Assembly (NCBI GenBank): GCA_050953085.1
Contig: JBMNLX010000005.1
Location: 124,001-188,000 of the forward strand
Reading direction: 5' to 3'
Origin: UBA3946 sp002385755
Lineage (GTDB): Bacteria; Bacillota_I; Bacilli_A; ML615J-28; CAG-698
Length of the DNA: 64,000 nucleotides
The position numbers and the translations under genes are program-made. Shown in pieces: positions 39,747 through 49,075 of the stretch. The notes beneath the pieces were generated by a model that saw only the letters and a program-made list of their open reading frames with translations, had not been told where the DNA came from and made no database searches. Numbering within the stretch: the first letter of the stretch is position 1; each line of letters starts with the position of its first letter.

Positions 39747-41441
39747 ATGAATAGAAACACGAAAAAAAACCGCCCGATTATCGAGCGCTTTAATGATGAC
39801 AATATCAAAGTATTCGCTTTGGGCGGTCTCGATGAAATCGGGAAAAACATGTACGTCATCGAATGCGGAGACGAACTTATCATTATCGATTCCGGCATCA
39901 TGTTTCCCGATAATAATTACGGCGTTGATTATATTATTCCCGATTACGCATATCTTAAAAATAACGAGGAAAAAATTATCGGCTTATTTATCACTCACGG
40001 TCACGAGGATCATATTGGCGGCATTCCCTATCTTTTACGCGACGTGAAAATACCCGCCGTTTACGCAAGCGGATTGGCCGTGAACTTGATAAAAATTAAA
40101 ATGACCGAGTTTAGCCATATTCCAATTAACTTGATCGAGTATAATAACGATTCCGTTTTTAAATTCAAAAACTTTGAGGTGTCGTTTTTCCGTACCGTTC
40201 ACAGCATCCCCGATTCATCGGGGATAGCGGTTAAAACCCGTCTGGGATATATTCTCCACACCGGGGATTTCAAATTTGACTTCAACCCGCTTTCCGAGCA
40301 CGCCGATTACGGCAAGCTGACGCGATACGCGGAAGCGGGAGTGTTATGCTTGCTGTCCGACTCCACAAACGCCCATGTCAGCAAATTCTCCTTCTCGGAA
40401 AAAAAGATCGGCGAAAGCATTAAAACAATATTCGGCAGTATCAAAGGAAGGATAATTATCTCGACGTTCGCTTCGAACGTCCACCGGGTGAAGCAAATTA
40501 TCGACGCCAGTATCCAACATAACCGAAAAGTTATCGTCTTCGGGCGCAGCATGGAAAAAACAATATCAGTGAGCCAAAAATACAAATATATAAACGTGCC
40601 CCGCGGAACGTTCGTTAACGCCAGGGAATTTAAAAAAATCCTGCCCAACGAAATCACCATTCTTAGCACCGGCTCCCAGGGAGAGCCCTTGGCCGCATTA
40701 TCCCGTATCGCCGACGGAAATCACAATCATATAAAAATAATCCCCGGCGACACGATTGTCTTTTCCTCATCTCCGATTCCGGGCAATCAAGAGGCAATCA
40801 ACAGGATAATCAACAAACTTTATAAAGCGGGATGCAACGTTATCGTCAACAGCCCGCTAACCGACACGCACACATCGGGACACGCCAGCGAAACCGAACT
40901 TATGATTATGCTCTCGCTCACAAAACCAAAACACTTCATGCCGATTCACGGGCTTTATTCGATGCTTAAGCGGCACGCCCAGCTGGCCGTGGAAACCGGT
41001 GTCGCCCCCGAAAACTGTCACATTCTTGACAACGGGGAAGTCTTGACGTTTAGCGAAAGCAAGGTTTTCTCCCATTACGCCGTCCAATCCGGGAGCGTCT
41101 ATATCGATTCCGATCGCTTTGACATCGATAACGCCGTCATCAAGGAACGAAAAATTCTTTCGGACGACGGAATGGTTTCGATCATCTTTACCGCGAAAAA
41201 CCGGAGACTTACGAAAAAACCCAATGTCGTCAGCCGCGGGTTTATCTATCTTAAAGATTCGGAAGAACTGCTTTCGGAAATCGAAAAACGCGCCGAGCAA
41301 ATTTATAATGATTACTTCCGCGCCACCAAACGTTTCCATACTAATTATCTGAATAATCTTATTACTCATGAACTGACTAATTTCATCTACGAAAAAACAG
41401 AAAAAAGACCGATGATCATTCCGGTCATTATGAATTATTAA
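39747..41441 (+). CDS. rnj: Ribonuclease J
   Basis: Metallo-beta-lactamase-fold exo/endoribonuclease for mRNA turnover and rRNA maturation. 564 residues. N-terminal IKVFALGGLDEIGKNMYVIE; metal motif THGHEDHIGG; TGDFKFD; the beta-CASP region with STGSQGEPLAALSRIADG; and motif HTSGHAS. The C-terminal domain is present. The start ATG follows AAAGGAG. Only one copy is in the window; whether it is J1 or J2 is not decidable by eye. Confidence 0.95.
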   Translation: MNRNTKKNRPIIERFNDDNIKVFALGGLDEIGKNMYVIECGDELIIIDSGIMFPDNNYGVDYIIPDYAYLKNNEEKIIGLFITHGHEDHIGGIPYLLRDVKIPAVYASGLAVNLIKIKMTEFSHIPINLIEYNNDSVFKFKNFEVSFFRTVHSIPDSSGIAVKTRLGYILHTGDFKFDFNPLSEHADYGKLTRYAEAGVLCLLSDSTNAHVSKFSFSEKKIGESIKTIFGSIKGRIIISTFASNVHRVKQIIDASIQHNRKVIVFGRSMEKTISVSQKYKYINVPRGTFVNAREFKKILPNEITILSTGSQGEPLAALSRIADGNHNHIKIIPGDTIVFSSSPIPGNQEAINRIINKLYKAGCNVIVNSPLTDTHTSGHASETELMIMLSLTKPKHFMPIHGLYSMLKRHAQLAVETGVAPENCHILDNGEVLTFSESKVFSHYAVQSGSVYIDSDRFDIDNAVIKERKILSDDGMVSIIFTAKNRRLTKKPNVVSRGFIYLKDSEELLSEIEKRAEQIYNDYFRATKRFHTNYLNNLITHELTNFIYEKTEKRPMIIPVIMNY

Positions 41442-41460
41442 AGAGATGTCCAAAAGAGAA

Positions 41461-41492
41461 AAACGAATGCCTCGACGGCTTCGTTTTTTTTT
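41461..41492 (+). terminator. Terminator of rnj
   Basis: Stem AAACGAA(T)GCC / GGCTTCGTTT with a five-base loop and ten Ts. Confidence 0.88.
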
Positions 41493-41523
41493 ATTAATTA
41501 CTCATTCATGATAAATAAAAAAT

Positions 41524-41567
41524 AAGCCAAGGAGACAGGGGCTACATTCCCTTCCTTGGCTTTTTTA
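41524..41567. terminator. Second, bidirectional hairpin between rnj and the exonuclease
   Basis: Perfect 10-bp stem AAGCCAAGGA / TCCTTGGCTT with an inner short stem and T runs on both sides. It most likely ends the gerE-exonuclease transcript on the minus strand. Confidence 0.8.
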
Positions 41568-41617
41568 AGCGCGGGCAGTTTGCGGTTCATTTTCACCGTT
41601 CCATTACTTCGGTAAAA

Positions 41618-42472
41618 TCACGCTTCGCTCAATACTTTTTCTTTGAAAATACGGTATATCTCCCTAACAAGCATCGCGTCTTCTAGCGCGTCGTGTTTTT
41701 GCTCTTCCATTTCCACGCCGCTTAATTCCTGATAAGTGTTAAACAAGCCCAAATCAATTTTAATATTGTAATAGTTTTTCATCACCTGCATGAAATTGAT
41801 ATAACGATTTCTGATATCAAGATCATTGATGCGGTTTATTTTAAAAGAATTTTCCAGGGCTAAAATATCGTTTCGCCCCCATGCTATTATTTTCGCGTCA
41901 TATTTTTCTATGCACCATTTTAGTAGATTATAAAACTCTTTATAGTCGCAGGCGCCGTTAAAGTCTTCGCGTTTTTTTCCGATAAATTTTAATGTTCTCC
42001 GGTTCAGGGAGTATCTTTTCTGCGGTTTAACCAAAGAGCCGTCCTCGAATATAATGTTGCCGGACTCGTCTTCCACGACGATCCCGTATTGAATTATCTC
42101 CGCGACATGACTAAATGACTGATAATAAGGGGGAAGGGAATATTCCAAATCCAAAAACAACTTGTTTTTGGTCTTAAGCAATAAATTCCTTACCCCTTTT
42201 CTAATCGCAGCGAGATTGTAATAGACGACCTTATCGCGCTTGGTGCTTTGAACAATTTTATTGAAGGAATCGATCTCGTGACAGTGATAATCCCCGTATT
42301 GTTTCTTTTCGGCGCTGACGTTGACAAAAATATAAGGATTATAATAAAAATAGGGGCCAAAATCCTTAAACAGTTTACGCGACATGTAAAAATAATGAAT
42401 CTTTTTTTGGCTCAAAACTTTAATGATTCTTTCTTTGGGGAGCGTTTTGACGATTTTACCGTAAACCTTCAT
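41618..42472 (-). CDS. DEDDh 3'-5' exonuclease-fold protein, KapD-like
   Basis: 284 residues. The C-terminal two thirds is a DnaQ-type exonuclease: LFLDLEYSLPP (Asp and Glu), IIAWGRNDILALE (Asp) and KHDALEDAMLV (His and Asp), so all four acidic/His residues are present. An N-terminal region of about 100 residues has no recognised domain. KapD of Bacillus, a sporulation-linked protein, has this fold but is shorter. It begins 14 bases after gerE and probably shares its transcript. The substrate is unknown. Confidence 0.8.
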   Translation of the reverse strand: MKVYGKIVKTLPKERIIKVLSQKKIHYFYMSRKLFKDFGPYFYYNPYIFVNVSAEKKQYGDYHCHEIDSFNKIVQSTKRDKVVYYNLAAIRKGVRNLLLKTKNKLFLDLEYSLPPYYQSFSHVAEIIQYGIVVEDESGNIIFEDGSLVKPQKRYSLNRRTLKFIGKKREDFNGACDYKEFYNLLKWCIEKYDAKIIAWGRNDILALENSFKINRINDLDIRNRYINFMQVMKNYYNIKIDLGLFNTYQELSGVEMEEQKHDALEDAMLVREIYRIFKEKVLSEA

Positions 42473-42486
42473 GCTGATCCTTTCAG

Positions 42487-42705
42487 TTATTTATTATCAA
42501 GCGATAATTCTTTAATCCGGATTAATTCCAATATAGCTTGACTGCGACCTTTAACGCCCAATTTTTGAATGACGTTGGATATATGGTTTCTAACAGTTTT
42601 CTCGCTGATTTTTAATTTTTCCGCGATTTCTGTCGTGTCATAGTTGGCAATCAATAATTTGAAAATTTCGCGTTCCCGGTTTGTTAGAAATTTTTGTGTA
42701 TACAT
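42487..42705 (-). CDS. gerE: Spore coat transcription regulator GerE
   Basis: 72 residues consisting of a single LuxR-type helix-turn-helix (FLTNREREIFKLL ... ISEKTVRNHISNVIQKLGVK). Size, the absence of any sensor domain, and the GRSQAILELIRI end fit GerE, the last DNA-binding regulator of the mother-cell cascade, which activates or represses SigK-dependent coat genes. The RBS is GGAGGG. The upstream box is SigK-like, as for Bacillus gerE. The coat genes in this window are candidate targets. Confidence 0.92.
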   Translation of the reverse strand: MYTQKFLTNREREIFKLLIANYDTTEIAEKLKISEKTVRNHISNVIQKLGVKGRSQAILELIRIKELSLDNK

Positions 42706-42731
42706 GCTATCCCTCCTATATTATCCATTAT

Positions 42732-42758
42732 TATAATATGCAAAAAAATATAGGACGT
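42732..42758 (-). promoter_or_regulatory. SigK-type promoter of gerE
   Basis: Minus strand reads AC, 16 bases, then CATATTATA preceded by G (gCATANNNTA). It lies between the uvrC stop and gerE. Confidence 0.65.
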
Positions 42759-42760
42759 CA

Positions 42761-44497
42761 CTACACCACTTTTTTTATTTCATTTATTTGTTCGTCGGTT
42801 AAATTTAATTCCCGTAATTTGCTCTCGAAATTTTCATAATCCGAATCCCTAAGTATCGCCAGTATTTGCTTCTTTCTGACCTTGCCGATGCCTTCAATCC
42901 CATCCAATCTCGATGACAATACCGCGCGCGAGTGGGTTTGACGGTAAAAAGTTATGGCAAAGCGGTGAACTTCGTCCTGAAGGTTTTCCAGGAAAAAAAA
43001 TGTGTTTGATTTTCTGTCGATATTAATCTCTTCGTCTTTGAAAAACAAATACGACGTCCGGTGGCGATCGTCTTTGCCTAAGCCGAGAACATCAATCGCC
43101 AAACCTAAATCGGCGATGGCTTTCTCGGCGCTTTTAACTTGAGGCTTCCCGCCGTCGACAACGACCAAATCGGGAAATCTCTCCCCCGCCTCTTTGAGAC
43201 GCCTGTATCTCCTGGTTACGATTTCATAAATCGAATGCGTGTCGTTGGCGCCGCTGACCGTTTTTATCCTGTACTTCCGATACTTTTTCCGCGCCGGCGC
43301 TCCGTCTTCGTAGACGACCATGGCGCCGACGGAATACGCGCCCTGAATATTGGAAACGTCAAAAGCCTCGATATAACGAGGCGGGGAAATCCCCAATAGG
43401 TCCCCCAACGCCTTGACCGCGCCCAGGGTCCTTTCCAATTTGTTTCTTTTTACCTTAATCATATGCGCAAGTTTTTCTTCGGCGTTTTCCGTTACCAGGT
43501 CAACGTATTTTTTCTTTTGCCCGCGCTTGGGAACGATAATCCTTTTTTTAATCGTCTCATCGATACCGCTTATATCGACGGCCGGCAAAAGAATCTCCTG
43601 AGGAAGGGGGTTATTATGATTTATGTAAAACTGGCCGATGAAATTGATGAACAGCTCTTCCGCCGTTCCCATCAACTCGAATAAGTAATCGTCGCTGCCG
43701 ATCGTTTTATGACCGCGAATGTGAAAGACCTGAATGCCGATGTATTGCTCGTCGCAATGATAAGAGAACACGTCGGTATCCTTAATCTTTAATTCCATCA
43801 TTTGCTTTTCGGCGACGGTCTTTAAGTTCTCCAACAGTTGCCGGCATTCGAGCGCCTTTTCAAACTGCAAATTATCGGCCGCGCGCTTCATTTTCTCCTC
43901 TAACCTATCTTCCAACGCCTTGGCGTTTCCGTTCAGGAAAACGATAATTTCATCAAGCATCGCCTGATATTCTTCTTCGGAAACATCCTTTACGCACGGA
44001 GCCAAGCATTGGCCCAAATGATAATAAAGACATTCCTTATTCGGGATGACGCGGCACTTCCGCAAAGGATAGATCCGATTTAAAAGTTCGACGATTTCCT
44101 TCGCGGCGTTGGCGTGCGGATACGGGCCAAAATATTTGCCCTTTTTATTGATGTCGCGCGTGTAATAGAGACGCGGGTATTTGTCGGCGCCGATGCAAAT
44201 ATACGGATATTTCTTGTCGTCGGTAAAAATAATGTTATATTTGGGGTTATGTTTTTTTATAAGGTTCATTTCCAAAATGAACGCTTCCGTTTCCGACGAC
44301 GTGATAATATATTCAAAATCATCGATGTTTTCGACCAGTTTTGTCGTTTTGGCGTCGTGAACGCCGGTAAAATAGGACTTTATCCGGTTTGATAAATTTT
44401 TGGCTTTGCCGACGTAGATTATTTCCCGCGCCTTGTTGTACATCAAATAGCAGCCCGGCTTCTTCGGCAAGGCGCTTAGTTTTTCCTGCAGTTTCAT
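42761..44497 (-). CDS. uvrC: Excinuclease ABC subunit C
   Basis: Makes both incisions in nucleotide excision repair. 578 residues. N-terminal GIY-YIG domain KPGCYLMYNKAREIIYVGK; a Cys-bearing CRVIPNKECLYYHLGQCLAPC stretch; a UVR coiled-coil motif; the RNase-H-like 3'... 5' nuclease domain with EAFDVSNIQGAYSVGAMV and VVDGGKPQ; and a C-terminal helix-hairpin-helix LDGIEGIGKVRKKQIL. It follows rbfA by 14 bases, an unusual extension of the nusA operon. Confidence 0.96.
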   Translation of the reverse strand: MKLQEKLSALPKKPGCYLMYNKAREIIYVGKAKNLSNRIKSYFTGVHDAKTTKLVENIDDFEYIITSSETEAFILEMNLIKKHNPKYNIIFTDDKKYPYICIGADKYPRLYYTRDINKKGKYFGPYPHANAAKEIVELLNRIYPLRKCRVIPNKECLYYHLGQCLAPCVKDVSEEEYQAMLDEIIVFLNGNAKALEDRLEEKMKRAADNLQFEKALECRQLLENLKTVAEKQMMELKIKDTDVFSYHCDEQYIGIQVFHIRGHKTIGSDDYLFELMGTAEELFINFIGQFYINHNNPLPQEILLPAVDISGIDETIKKRIIVPKRGQKKKYVDLVTENAEEKLAHMIKVKRNKLERTLGAVKALGDLLGISPPRYIEAFDVSNIQGAYSVGAMVVYEDGAPARKKYRKYRIKTVSGANDTHSIYEIVTRRYRRLKEAGERFPDLVVVDGGKPQVKSAEKAIADLGLAIDVLGLGKDDRHRTSYLFFKDEEINIDRKSNTFFFLENLQDEVHRFAITFYRQTHSRAVLSSRLDGIEGIGKVRKKQILAILRDSDYENFESKLRELNLTDEQINEIKKVV

Positions 44498-44511
44498 TGA
44501 AACCTTACCCG

Positions 44512-44856
44512 CTAGTCTTGACTGTCTAAATCTTTGAGAATTTGCTCGATACGATTGCCGTATTCCAACGAGGAATCATATTTAAAGCGCAGTTCCGGCA
44601 CTTTGCGCATTTTGATCTTTTTGCTAAGAAGAGTCCTTATATACCCTTTGGCCTCCTCGAAAGTGCGCGAAGTCGCTTCGATTTGACGTTCGTTACCCAA
44701 GACGCGGTAATAAACCGTCGCGTACGAATAATCGCCGGTCAACGAAACCTTGGTTATGGTAACAAATTTAAGCCGCTCGTCTTTGACGTCCGACATTATA
44801 ATGTTACCGATTTCCCTTTCGATGATTTTTTCCAGCCTTTCCTGTTTATAACTCAT
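44512..44856 (-). CDS. rbfA: 30S ribosome-binding factor A
   Basis: 114 residues, a KH-like fold; MSYKQERLEKIIEREIGNII, VKDERLKFVTITKVSLTGD, and a C-terminal VPELRFKYDSSLEYGNRIEQIL with the SLEYG motif. Needed for 16S rRNA 5'-end maturation, especially in the cold. It starts two bases after infB. Confidence 0.95.
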   Translation of the reverse strand: MSYKQERLEKIIEREIGNIIMSDVKDERLKFVTITKVSLTGDYSYATVYYRVLGNERQIEATSRTFEEAKGYIRTLLSKKIKMRKVPELRFKYDSSLEYGNRIEQILKDLDSQD

Positions 44857-44858
44857 AT

Positions 44859-47174
44859 TTACACCCGCTTTACTTTTTCCATTACATACGCTTCGATAAT
44901 GTCGCCGACTTTGACGTCGTTATAATTCTCGATCAAAATCCCGCATTCATAACCGGCGCGGACTTCCCTAACGTCATCCTTAAAGCGACGCAAGGAAGCG
45001 ATTTTGCCTTCATAGACCACGATCGAATCGCGAATCAGCCGGACTTCGGCATTCCGATTGATAAAGCCGTCGGTAATATAACAACCGGCGATCGTGCCCA
45101 GTTTCGAAGCTTTAAAGGTTTCCCGCACCTCGGCCTCGCCGATAATTTTCTCTTCGTAAATCGGTTCGAGCATCCCGGTCAACGCCGCTTCAATGTCTTC
45201 CAATAGTTTATATATGACATTGTAATAACGAATTTCGATTTCCTTTTCCTTCGCGTAATCGCTGATCTGCGCCGTCGCGCGAACATTAAAGGCAACGATA
45301 ACTGCTTGCGATGCGACCGCTAAGTTGATATCGTTTTCGGTAACTCCGCCGACGCCGGAACGCACGACGTTTACTTTCACGCCTTCGACATCCATTTTTT
45401 CCAAAGAGTTTTGCAGGGCTTCTATCGAGCCGTGAACGTCGCCTTTGATAATTAAGTTCAATTCTTTCGTGGCCTGGCCGAGATCATCAAAAATATTGGC
45501 GAGTTGAATCGGTTTCCCGACGCCCATTTCTTTTTCGAATGCGCGTTTAGCCCGTTCCTCGGCAATCAGGCGAGCCGTTTTTTCATCTTCGAAAACCATG
45601 AACTGGTCGCCCGCTTGCGGGACGCCGTTTAACCCGGTAATTTCCACGGCTTTTGAAGGTCCGGCCGATTTAATTTTTGCTCTCGTTTCGTCCTGCATTG
45701 CCCTGATTTTCCCGTGCGTGTTGCCGACGACAATCGGGTCGCCGATCTTGATTGTCCCGTTTTTAACAAGCAAAGTAGCGACCGGGCCGCGACCGCGGTC
45801 CAATCTGGCCTCGATTACGGTTCCCATGCCCAAACGGTCGGGGTTGGCGCGGAAATTTTCCATTTCCGCGGTCAAAAGAATCATCTCCAATAATTCGTCG
45901 ACGCCTTGACCGGTCAACGCCGATATATTGACATAAATCGTGTTTCCGCCCCATTCTTCCGGAACCAAATTGTATTCGCTGAGTTCTTGCTTGATGCGGT
46001 CGGGGTTGACATTGGGTTTGTCTATCTTATTTACCGCCACGATAATCGGGACCTTGGCCGCGCGGGCATGATCAATGGCTTCTTTTGTTTGAGGCATGAC
46101 GCCGTCATCGGCCGCCACGATTAAGACCACTATATCGGTCACCATCGCCCCGCGCGCCCGCATCTCCGTGAACGCGGCGTGACCCGGCGTATCAATAAAC
46201 GTAATCGATTTCCCGTTTTTCTTTACTTGATAAGCGCCGATATGCTGGGTAATGCCGCCCATTTCGCTTGACGCGACGTTGGCGTTCCTAATCGTGTCAA
46301 GCAACGTCGTTTTACCGTGATCGACATGACCCATAATCGTAACGATTGGCGCTCTTTCTTCGAGCGATTCCTCCGGGTCGTCAATCTTGATGTTTTCGAA
46401 TTTGGTGATGTCTTCCTCGGCTTTGTCTTTGATGACGAATTTAAATTCCTTGGCAAGAAGCTCGACCAAATCGCGATCGATCGCCTGCGTCGCGCTCACC
46501 ATGAAACCCATCATAACGAGAGAGCGAACGAGGTCGCTGATGCTGACTTTCACCGCGTCCGCTATCTGAGCGACGGTCATTCCCGGTGTGTAATACAAAA
46601 TATTGTCGCCGCGAATATCGATGTTCGCTTGGCGGCGGCCAAATTTTTTCGCTCGCTTCTTGACATTCTTCAGGCGAACGTGAACACGGGTTTCTTTCTC
46701 GTATTCGGTATATTTATCGTCATACACTCTAGTAAGTTCGATTTCAGGTTCCTCGCGTTCAGCCGGCATATCCTCTTTTTTGGGCGTACGCGGTTTGGCC
46801 GGTTGGCCTTTTTTAGCCGCGGCCGGTTTTGGTTTTTCCTGCTCGGCTTTCTTGGCGTCTGCCGGCTTTTTCGTTTTCGGCTTGCCGGCGGGTTTGGCCT
46901 TAGTTTGAGGTTTATCTTCCTCTTTGGCTTTTTCCCGCGGTTTTTCTTTTTGCGGGGCGGCCTCTTCTTTCTCCTCCTGAGCGGGTTTTTCCTTTGCCGC
47001 GACCATTTTACGCGCTTCCGCCCTGATGTCGATTTTATACACCTTGCTTAATTTTTTGACAATATCATTGGCGATGTCGGTTTCCAAATCAGCCGTAATC
47101 CCGACATTTTCCAACTTTGTCAATAATTCTGTTTCCGGAACCTGTATTACTTCGAGAATTTCCCTAACTTTCAT
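44859..47174 (-). CDS. infB: Translation initiation factor IF-2
   Basis: 771 residues. A short N-terminal IF2N-like segment, then a Lys/Glu/Ala/Pro-rich linker (about 65-150, low complexity), a second IF2N (TPGMTVAQIADAVKVSISDLV), the GTPase domain with GHVDHGKTTLLD, DTPGHAAF and NKIDK, then beta-barrel domains and the fMet-tRNA-binding C2 domain. The start overlaps the ylxQ stop. Confidence 0.97.
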   Translation of the reverse strand: MKVREILEVIQVPETELLTKLENVGITADLETDIANDIVKKLSKVYKIDIRAEARKMVAAKEKPAQEEKEEAAPQKEKPREKAKEEDKPQTKAKPAGKPKTKKPADAKKAEQEKPKPAAAKKGQPAKPRTPKKEDMPAEREEPEIELTRVYDDKYTEYEKETRVHVRLKNVKKRAKKFGRRQANIDIRGDNILYYTPGMTVAQIADAVKVSISDLVRSLVMMGFMVSATQAIDRDLVELLAKEFKFVIKDKAEEDITKFENIKIDDPEESLEERAPIVTIMGHVDHGKTTLLDTIRNANVASSEMGGITQHIGAYQVKKNGKSITFIDTPGHAAFTEMRARGAMVTDIVVLIVAADDGVMPQTKEAIDHARAAKVPIIVAVNKIDKPNVNPDRIKQELSEYNLVPEEWGGNTIYVNISALTGQGVDELLEMILLTAEMENFRANPDRLGMGTVIEARLDRGRGPVATLLVKNGTIKIGDPIVVGNTHGKIRAMQDETRAKIKSAGPSKAVEITGLNGVPQAGDQFMVFEDEKTARLIAEERAKRAFEKEMGVGKPIQLANIFDDLGQATKELNLIIKGDVHGSIEALQNSLEKMDVEGVKVNVVRSGVGGVTENDINLAVASQAVIVAFNVRATAQISDYAKEKEIEIRYYNVIYKLLEDIEAALTGMLEPIYEEKIIGEAEVRETFKASKLGTIAGCYITDGFINRNAEVRLIRDSIVVYEGKIASLRRFKDDVREVRAGYECGILIENYNDVKVGDIIEAYVMEKVKRV

Positions 47175-47485
47175 TTAATACCTCCATTTAATTGCCCGCG
47201 TATTGCGTCGGAAAAACCCTGGTCAGTGATCGCGAGAACCTTACACAATGGTTTGCCGATCGCTTTGGACAATTCTTCGCTAGAATATTCATTAATTACC
47301 AATACATTGTAATCATAACATTTTTTCTGAAATTTTTTAACGGTGTTGCTGGCGGCGTCGCTGGCGATAAATACTATTTTCGCCAAATTCTTTTTTATCG
47401 CCCACAAAACGGCATCGCTGCCGGCTACCAATTTATTAGCCCTGCGCGCAAGGCCCAAATAACCCGGGACTTTATTCCCGCGCAT
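47171..47485 (-). CDS. ylxQ: L7Ae-family RNA-binding protein YlxQ
   Basis: 104 residues, an L7Ae/L30e/S12e/Gadd45 domain: GLARRANKLVAGSDAVLWAIKKNLAKIVFIASDAASNT. Such proteins bind kink-turns; YlxQ's exact role is unknown. Its start overlaps ylxR and its end overlaps infB, the standard nusA-ylxR-ylxQ-infB order. Confidence 0.93.
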   Translation of the reverse strand: MRGNKVPGYLGLARRANKLVAGSDAVLWAIKKNLAKIVFIASDAASNTVKKFQKKCYDYNVLVINEYSSEELSKAIGKPLCKVLAITDQGFSDAIRGQLNGGIK

Positions 47486-47753
47486 TCTCTTCCTTCAATA
47501 ATCGCGTCAAGCGATCGTATATTTCGGAAGGAACGCTAACCCCGAGATGTTTATCCAATATTTTTGATTTTCTTGCTTTTTGGATCGCTTCGTTTTGTTT
47601 GGATAAGTAAGCGCCGCGACCGCGGAGTTTACCAGTCGGGTCAATTTCAACGCTTCCTTCCGTAGTCCTTACGATCCGAAACATCTCGTTTTTGGGGTGT
47701 TTTTCGTTGGTTGCCACGCAATGCCTAATCGGTATTTTCTTTTTTTTCATCAT
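47472..47753 (-). CDS. ylxR: YlxR-family nucleic acid-binding protein
   Basis: 93 residues with the YlxR core PIRHCVATNEKHPKNEMFRIV and GKLRGRGAYLSK. YlxR homologues have been linked to RNase P and to regulation; the role here is not known. The start codon is behind AGGTG, seven bases after nusA. Confidence 0.93.
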   Translation of the reverse strand: MMKKKKIPIRHCVATNEKHPKNEMFRIVRTTEGSVEIDPTGKLRGRGAYLSKQNEAIQKARKSKILDKHLGVSVPSEIYDRLTRLLKEENARE

Positions 47754-47760
47754 GCAACAC

Positions 47761-48846
47761 CTAATTTCTTTTTACATTATACGTGAACTCGATGCCTTCC
47801 TTGGTGGCGTCCGATAATTTCTTAATATCAATCTTCCATCCGATGGCATAAGCCGCCAATCGGGCGTTTTGTCCTTTTTTGCCGATAGCCAAGGAATATT
47901 GGTCGTCCGCGACTATTACCGTCGCCTGTTTCTTTTTCTCATCGGCGATTACGCTTAAAGACTGCGCGGGAAGCAAGGCCTCGGCGATCAAATCCACGGG
48001 ATTATCGCGCCAGATAAAGATATCAATTTTCTCGCCGTTTAACAGTCTGTTAATTTCCTTGATTCTTAACCCGCCCTGACCGACGCAGGCGCCGATCGGA
48101 TCAATATTATCGTGCAGCGAGACAACGCCGATTTTCGTCCGGTCGCCGGGATCGCGGGCGATGCCCATAATTTCCACGGACCCGTCGTGAACCTCGGGAA
48201 TAACCAGTTCAAATAGTCTTTTTACTATTTCCCGATTTACCCGCGTTAAAAACACTTTCGGTCCCTTCGTTGTTTTTTCAACTTTTGTGATATAGACCTT
48301 CTTTACTTCCCCGGGCGTAAAACTTTCTCCCGGCAGTCCTTCCTTATCCGGCATAGTCGCCATCGTGTTTTTCCCGATATGGAAAGTCACGAAACCGTTG
48401 TTATAATCCACCACGTTCGCGTTGATTACTTCGCCGACTTTTTCGGAAAAGTATTCGTACGCGTATTCCCTTTCGAGTTCTTTCAAACCGCTAAGCAGGC
48501 TTTGTTTGAAAATCGAGGCGGCTTTCCTGCTGAAAGTATTCAGGTTAATTTCCGTTTTAATCTCGCCGCCGACTTTAACTTTCGGTTTTATTATTTGCGC
48601 GTCCTCAAGCAAAATTTGCCCGCGGACCGGGCCGTTCGGGTCAATTTTATCGACAACATATTTATATTCCCAAACCCTAATCCTCTTTTTTTCAAAATCC
48701 CATTCGGTTTTTATATCCCCCGTATAACCGGCGTTACGGCTTGATACGGAAATGGCCGTCTCCACCTTCGACAAAACATCCTCGATTGTCAATCCTCTTT
48801 CCGCGGCTATCGTCTCCAATGATTCAAAAAAAGCTTTACTAATCAT
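47761..48846 (-). CDS. nusA: Transcription termination/antitermination protein NusA
   Basis: 361 residues. N-terminal polymerase-binding domain (ISKAFFESLETIAAERGLTIEDVL), an S1 domain, and two KH domains with DPIGACVGQGGLRIKEI and LAIGKKGQNARLAAYAIGW. No C-terminal acidic repeats, as in other Firmicutes. It is the first gene after a 220-base leader; rimP, its usual upstream neighbour, is absent here. Confidence 0.97.
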   Translation of the reverse strand: MISKAFFESLETIAAERGLTIEDVLSKVETAISVSSRNAGYTGDIKTEWDFEKKRIRVWEYKYVVDKIDPNGPVRGQILLEDAQIIKPKVKVGGEIKTEINLNTFSRKAASIFKQSLLSGLKELEREYAYEYFSEKVGEVINANVVDYNNGFVTFHIGKNTMATMPDKEGLPGESFTPGEVKKVYITKVEKTTKGPKVFLTRVNREIVKRLFELVIPEVHDGSVEIMGIARDPGDRTKIGVVSLHDNIDPIGACVGQGGLRIKEINRLLNGEKIDIFIWRDNPVDLIAEALLPAQSLSVIADEKKKQATVIVADDQYSLAIGKKGQNARLAAYAIGWKIDIKKLSDATKEGIEFTYNVKRN

Positions 48847-49069
48847 TTTACCTCCTAATATTTAACCATATTGCTTGATTCGTTTCCGTCTATCTGGTTG
48901 TTAATCCGAAAAAAGCTTAATGCTTATCCGATTTTTTTATTTACTGATCCCCTAATATATATATTCGGTAGCCCGCCGCGTTATATCCGCGCGGTTTTCA
49001 GGCGCTTTACAATCCGCGGCATTATTATATAAAGGAGTGAGATAAACTCACTCCTTACTTAACACTCCG
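48847..49069 (-). ncRNA. Structured 5' leader of the nusA operon
   Basis: About 220 bases without a gene between promoter and nusA. On the minus strand it starts with a perfect 10-bp hairpin (AAGGAGTGAG / CTCACTCCTT, 49032-49056) followed by TTTATAT; it then has a GC-rich middle and a second hairpin with AATCGGATAAGC / GCTTTTTTCGGATT near 48905-48940. An attenuator or NusA autoregulatory leader is possible. The second hairpin also resembles a plus-strand terminator. No RNA family was recognised. Confidence 0.45.
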
Positions 49070-49075
49070 CTATGT

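Noticed and set aside
46317..47051. 244-residue plus-strand frame opposite infB, very Phe/Arg/Leu-rich
   Set aside because: It is the antisense image of the Lys/Glu/Ala/Pro-rich linker of IF-2; no RBS or promoter.
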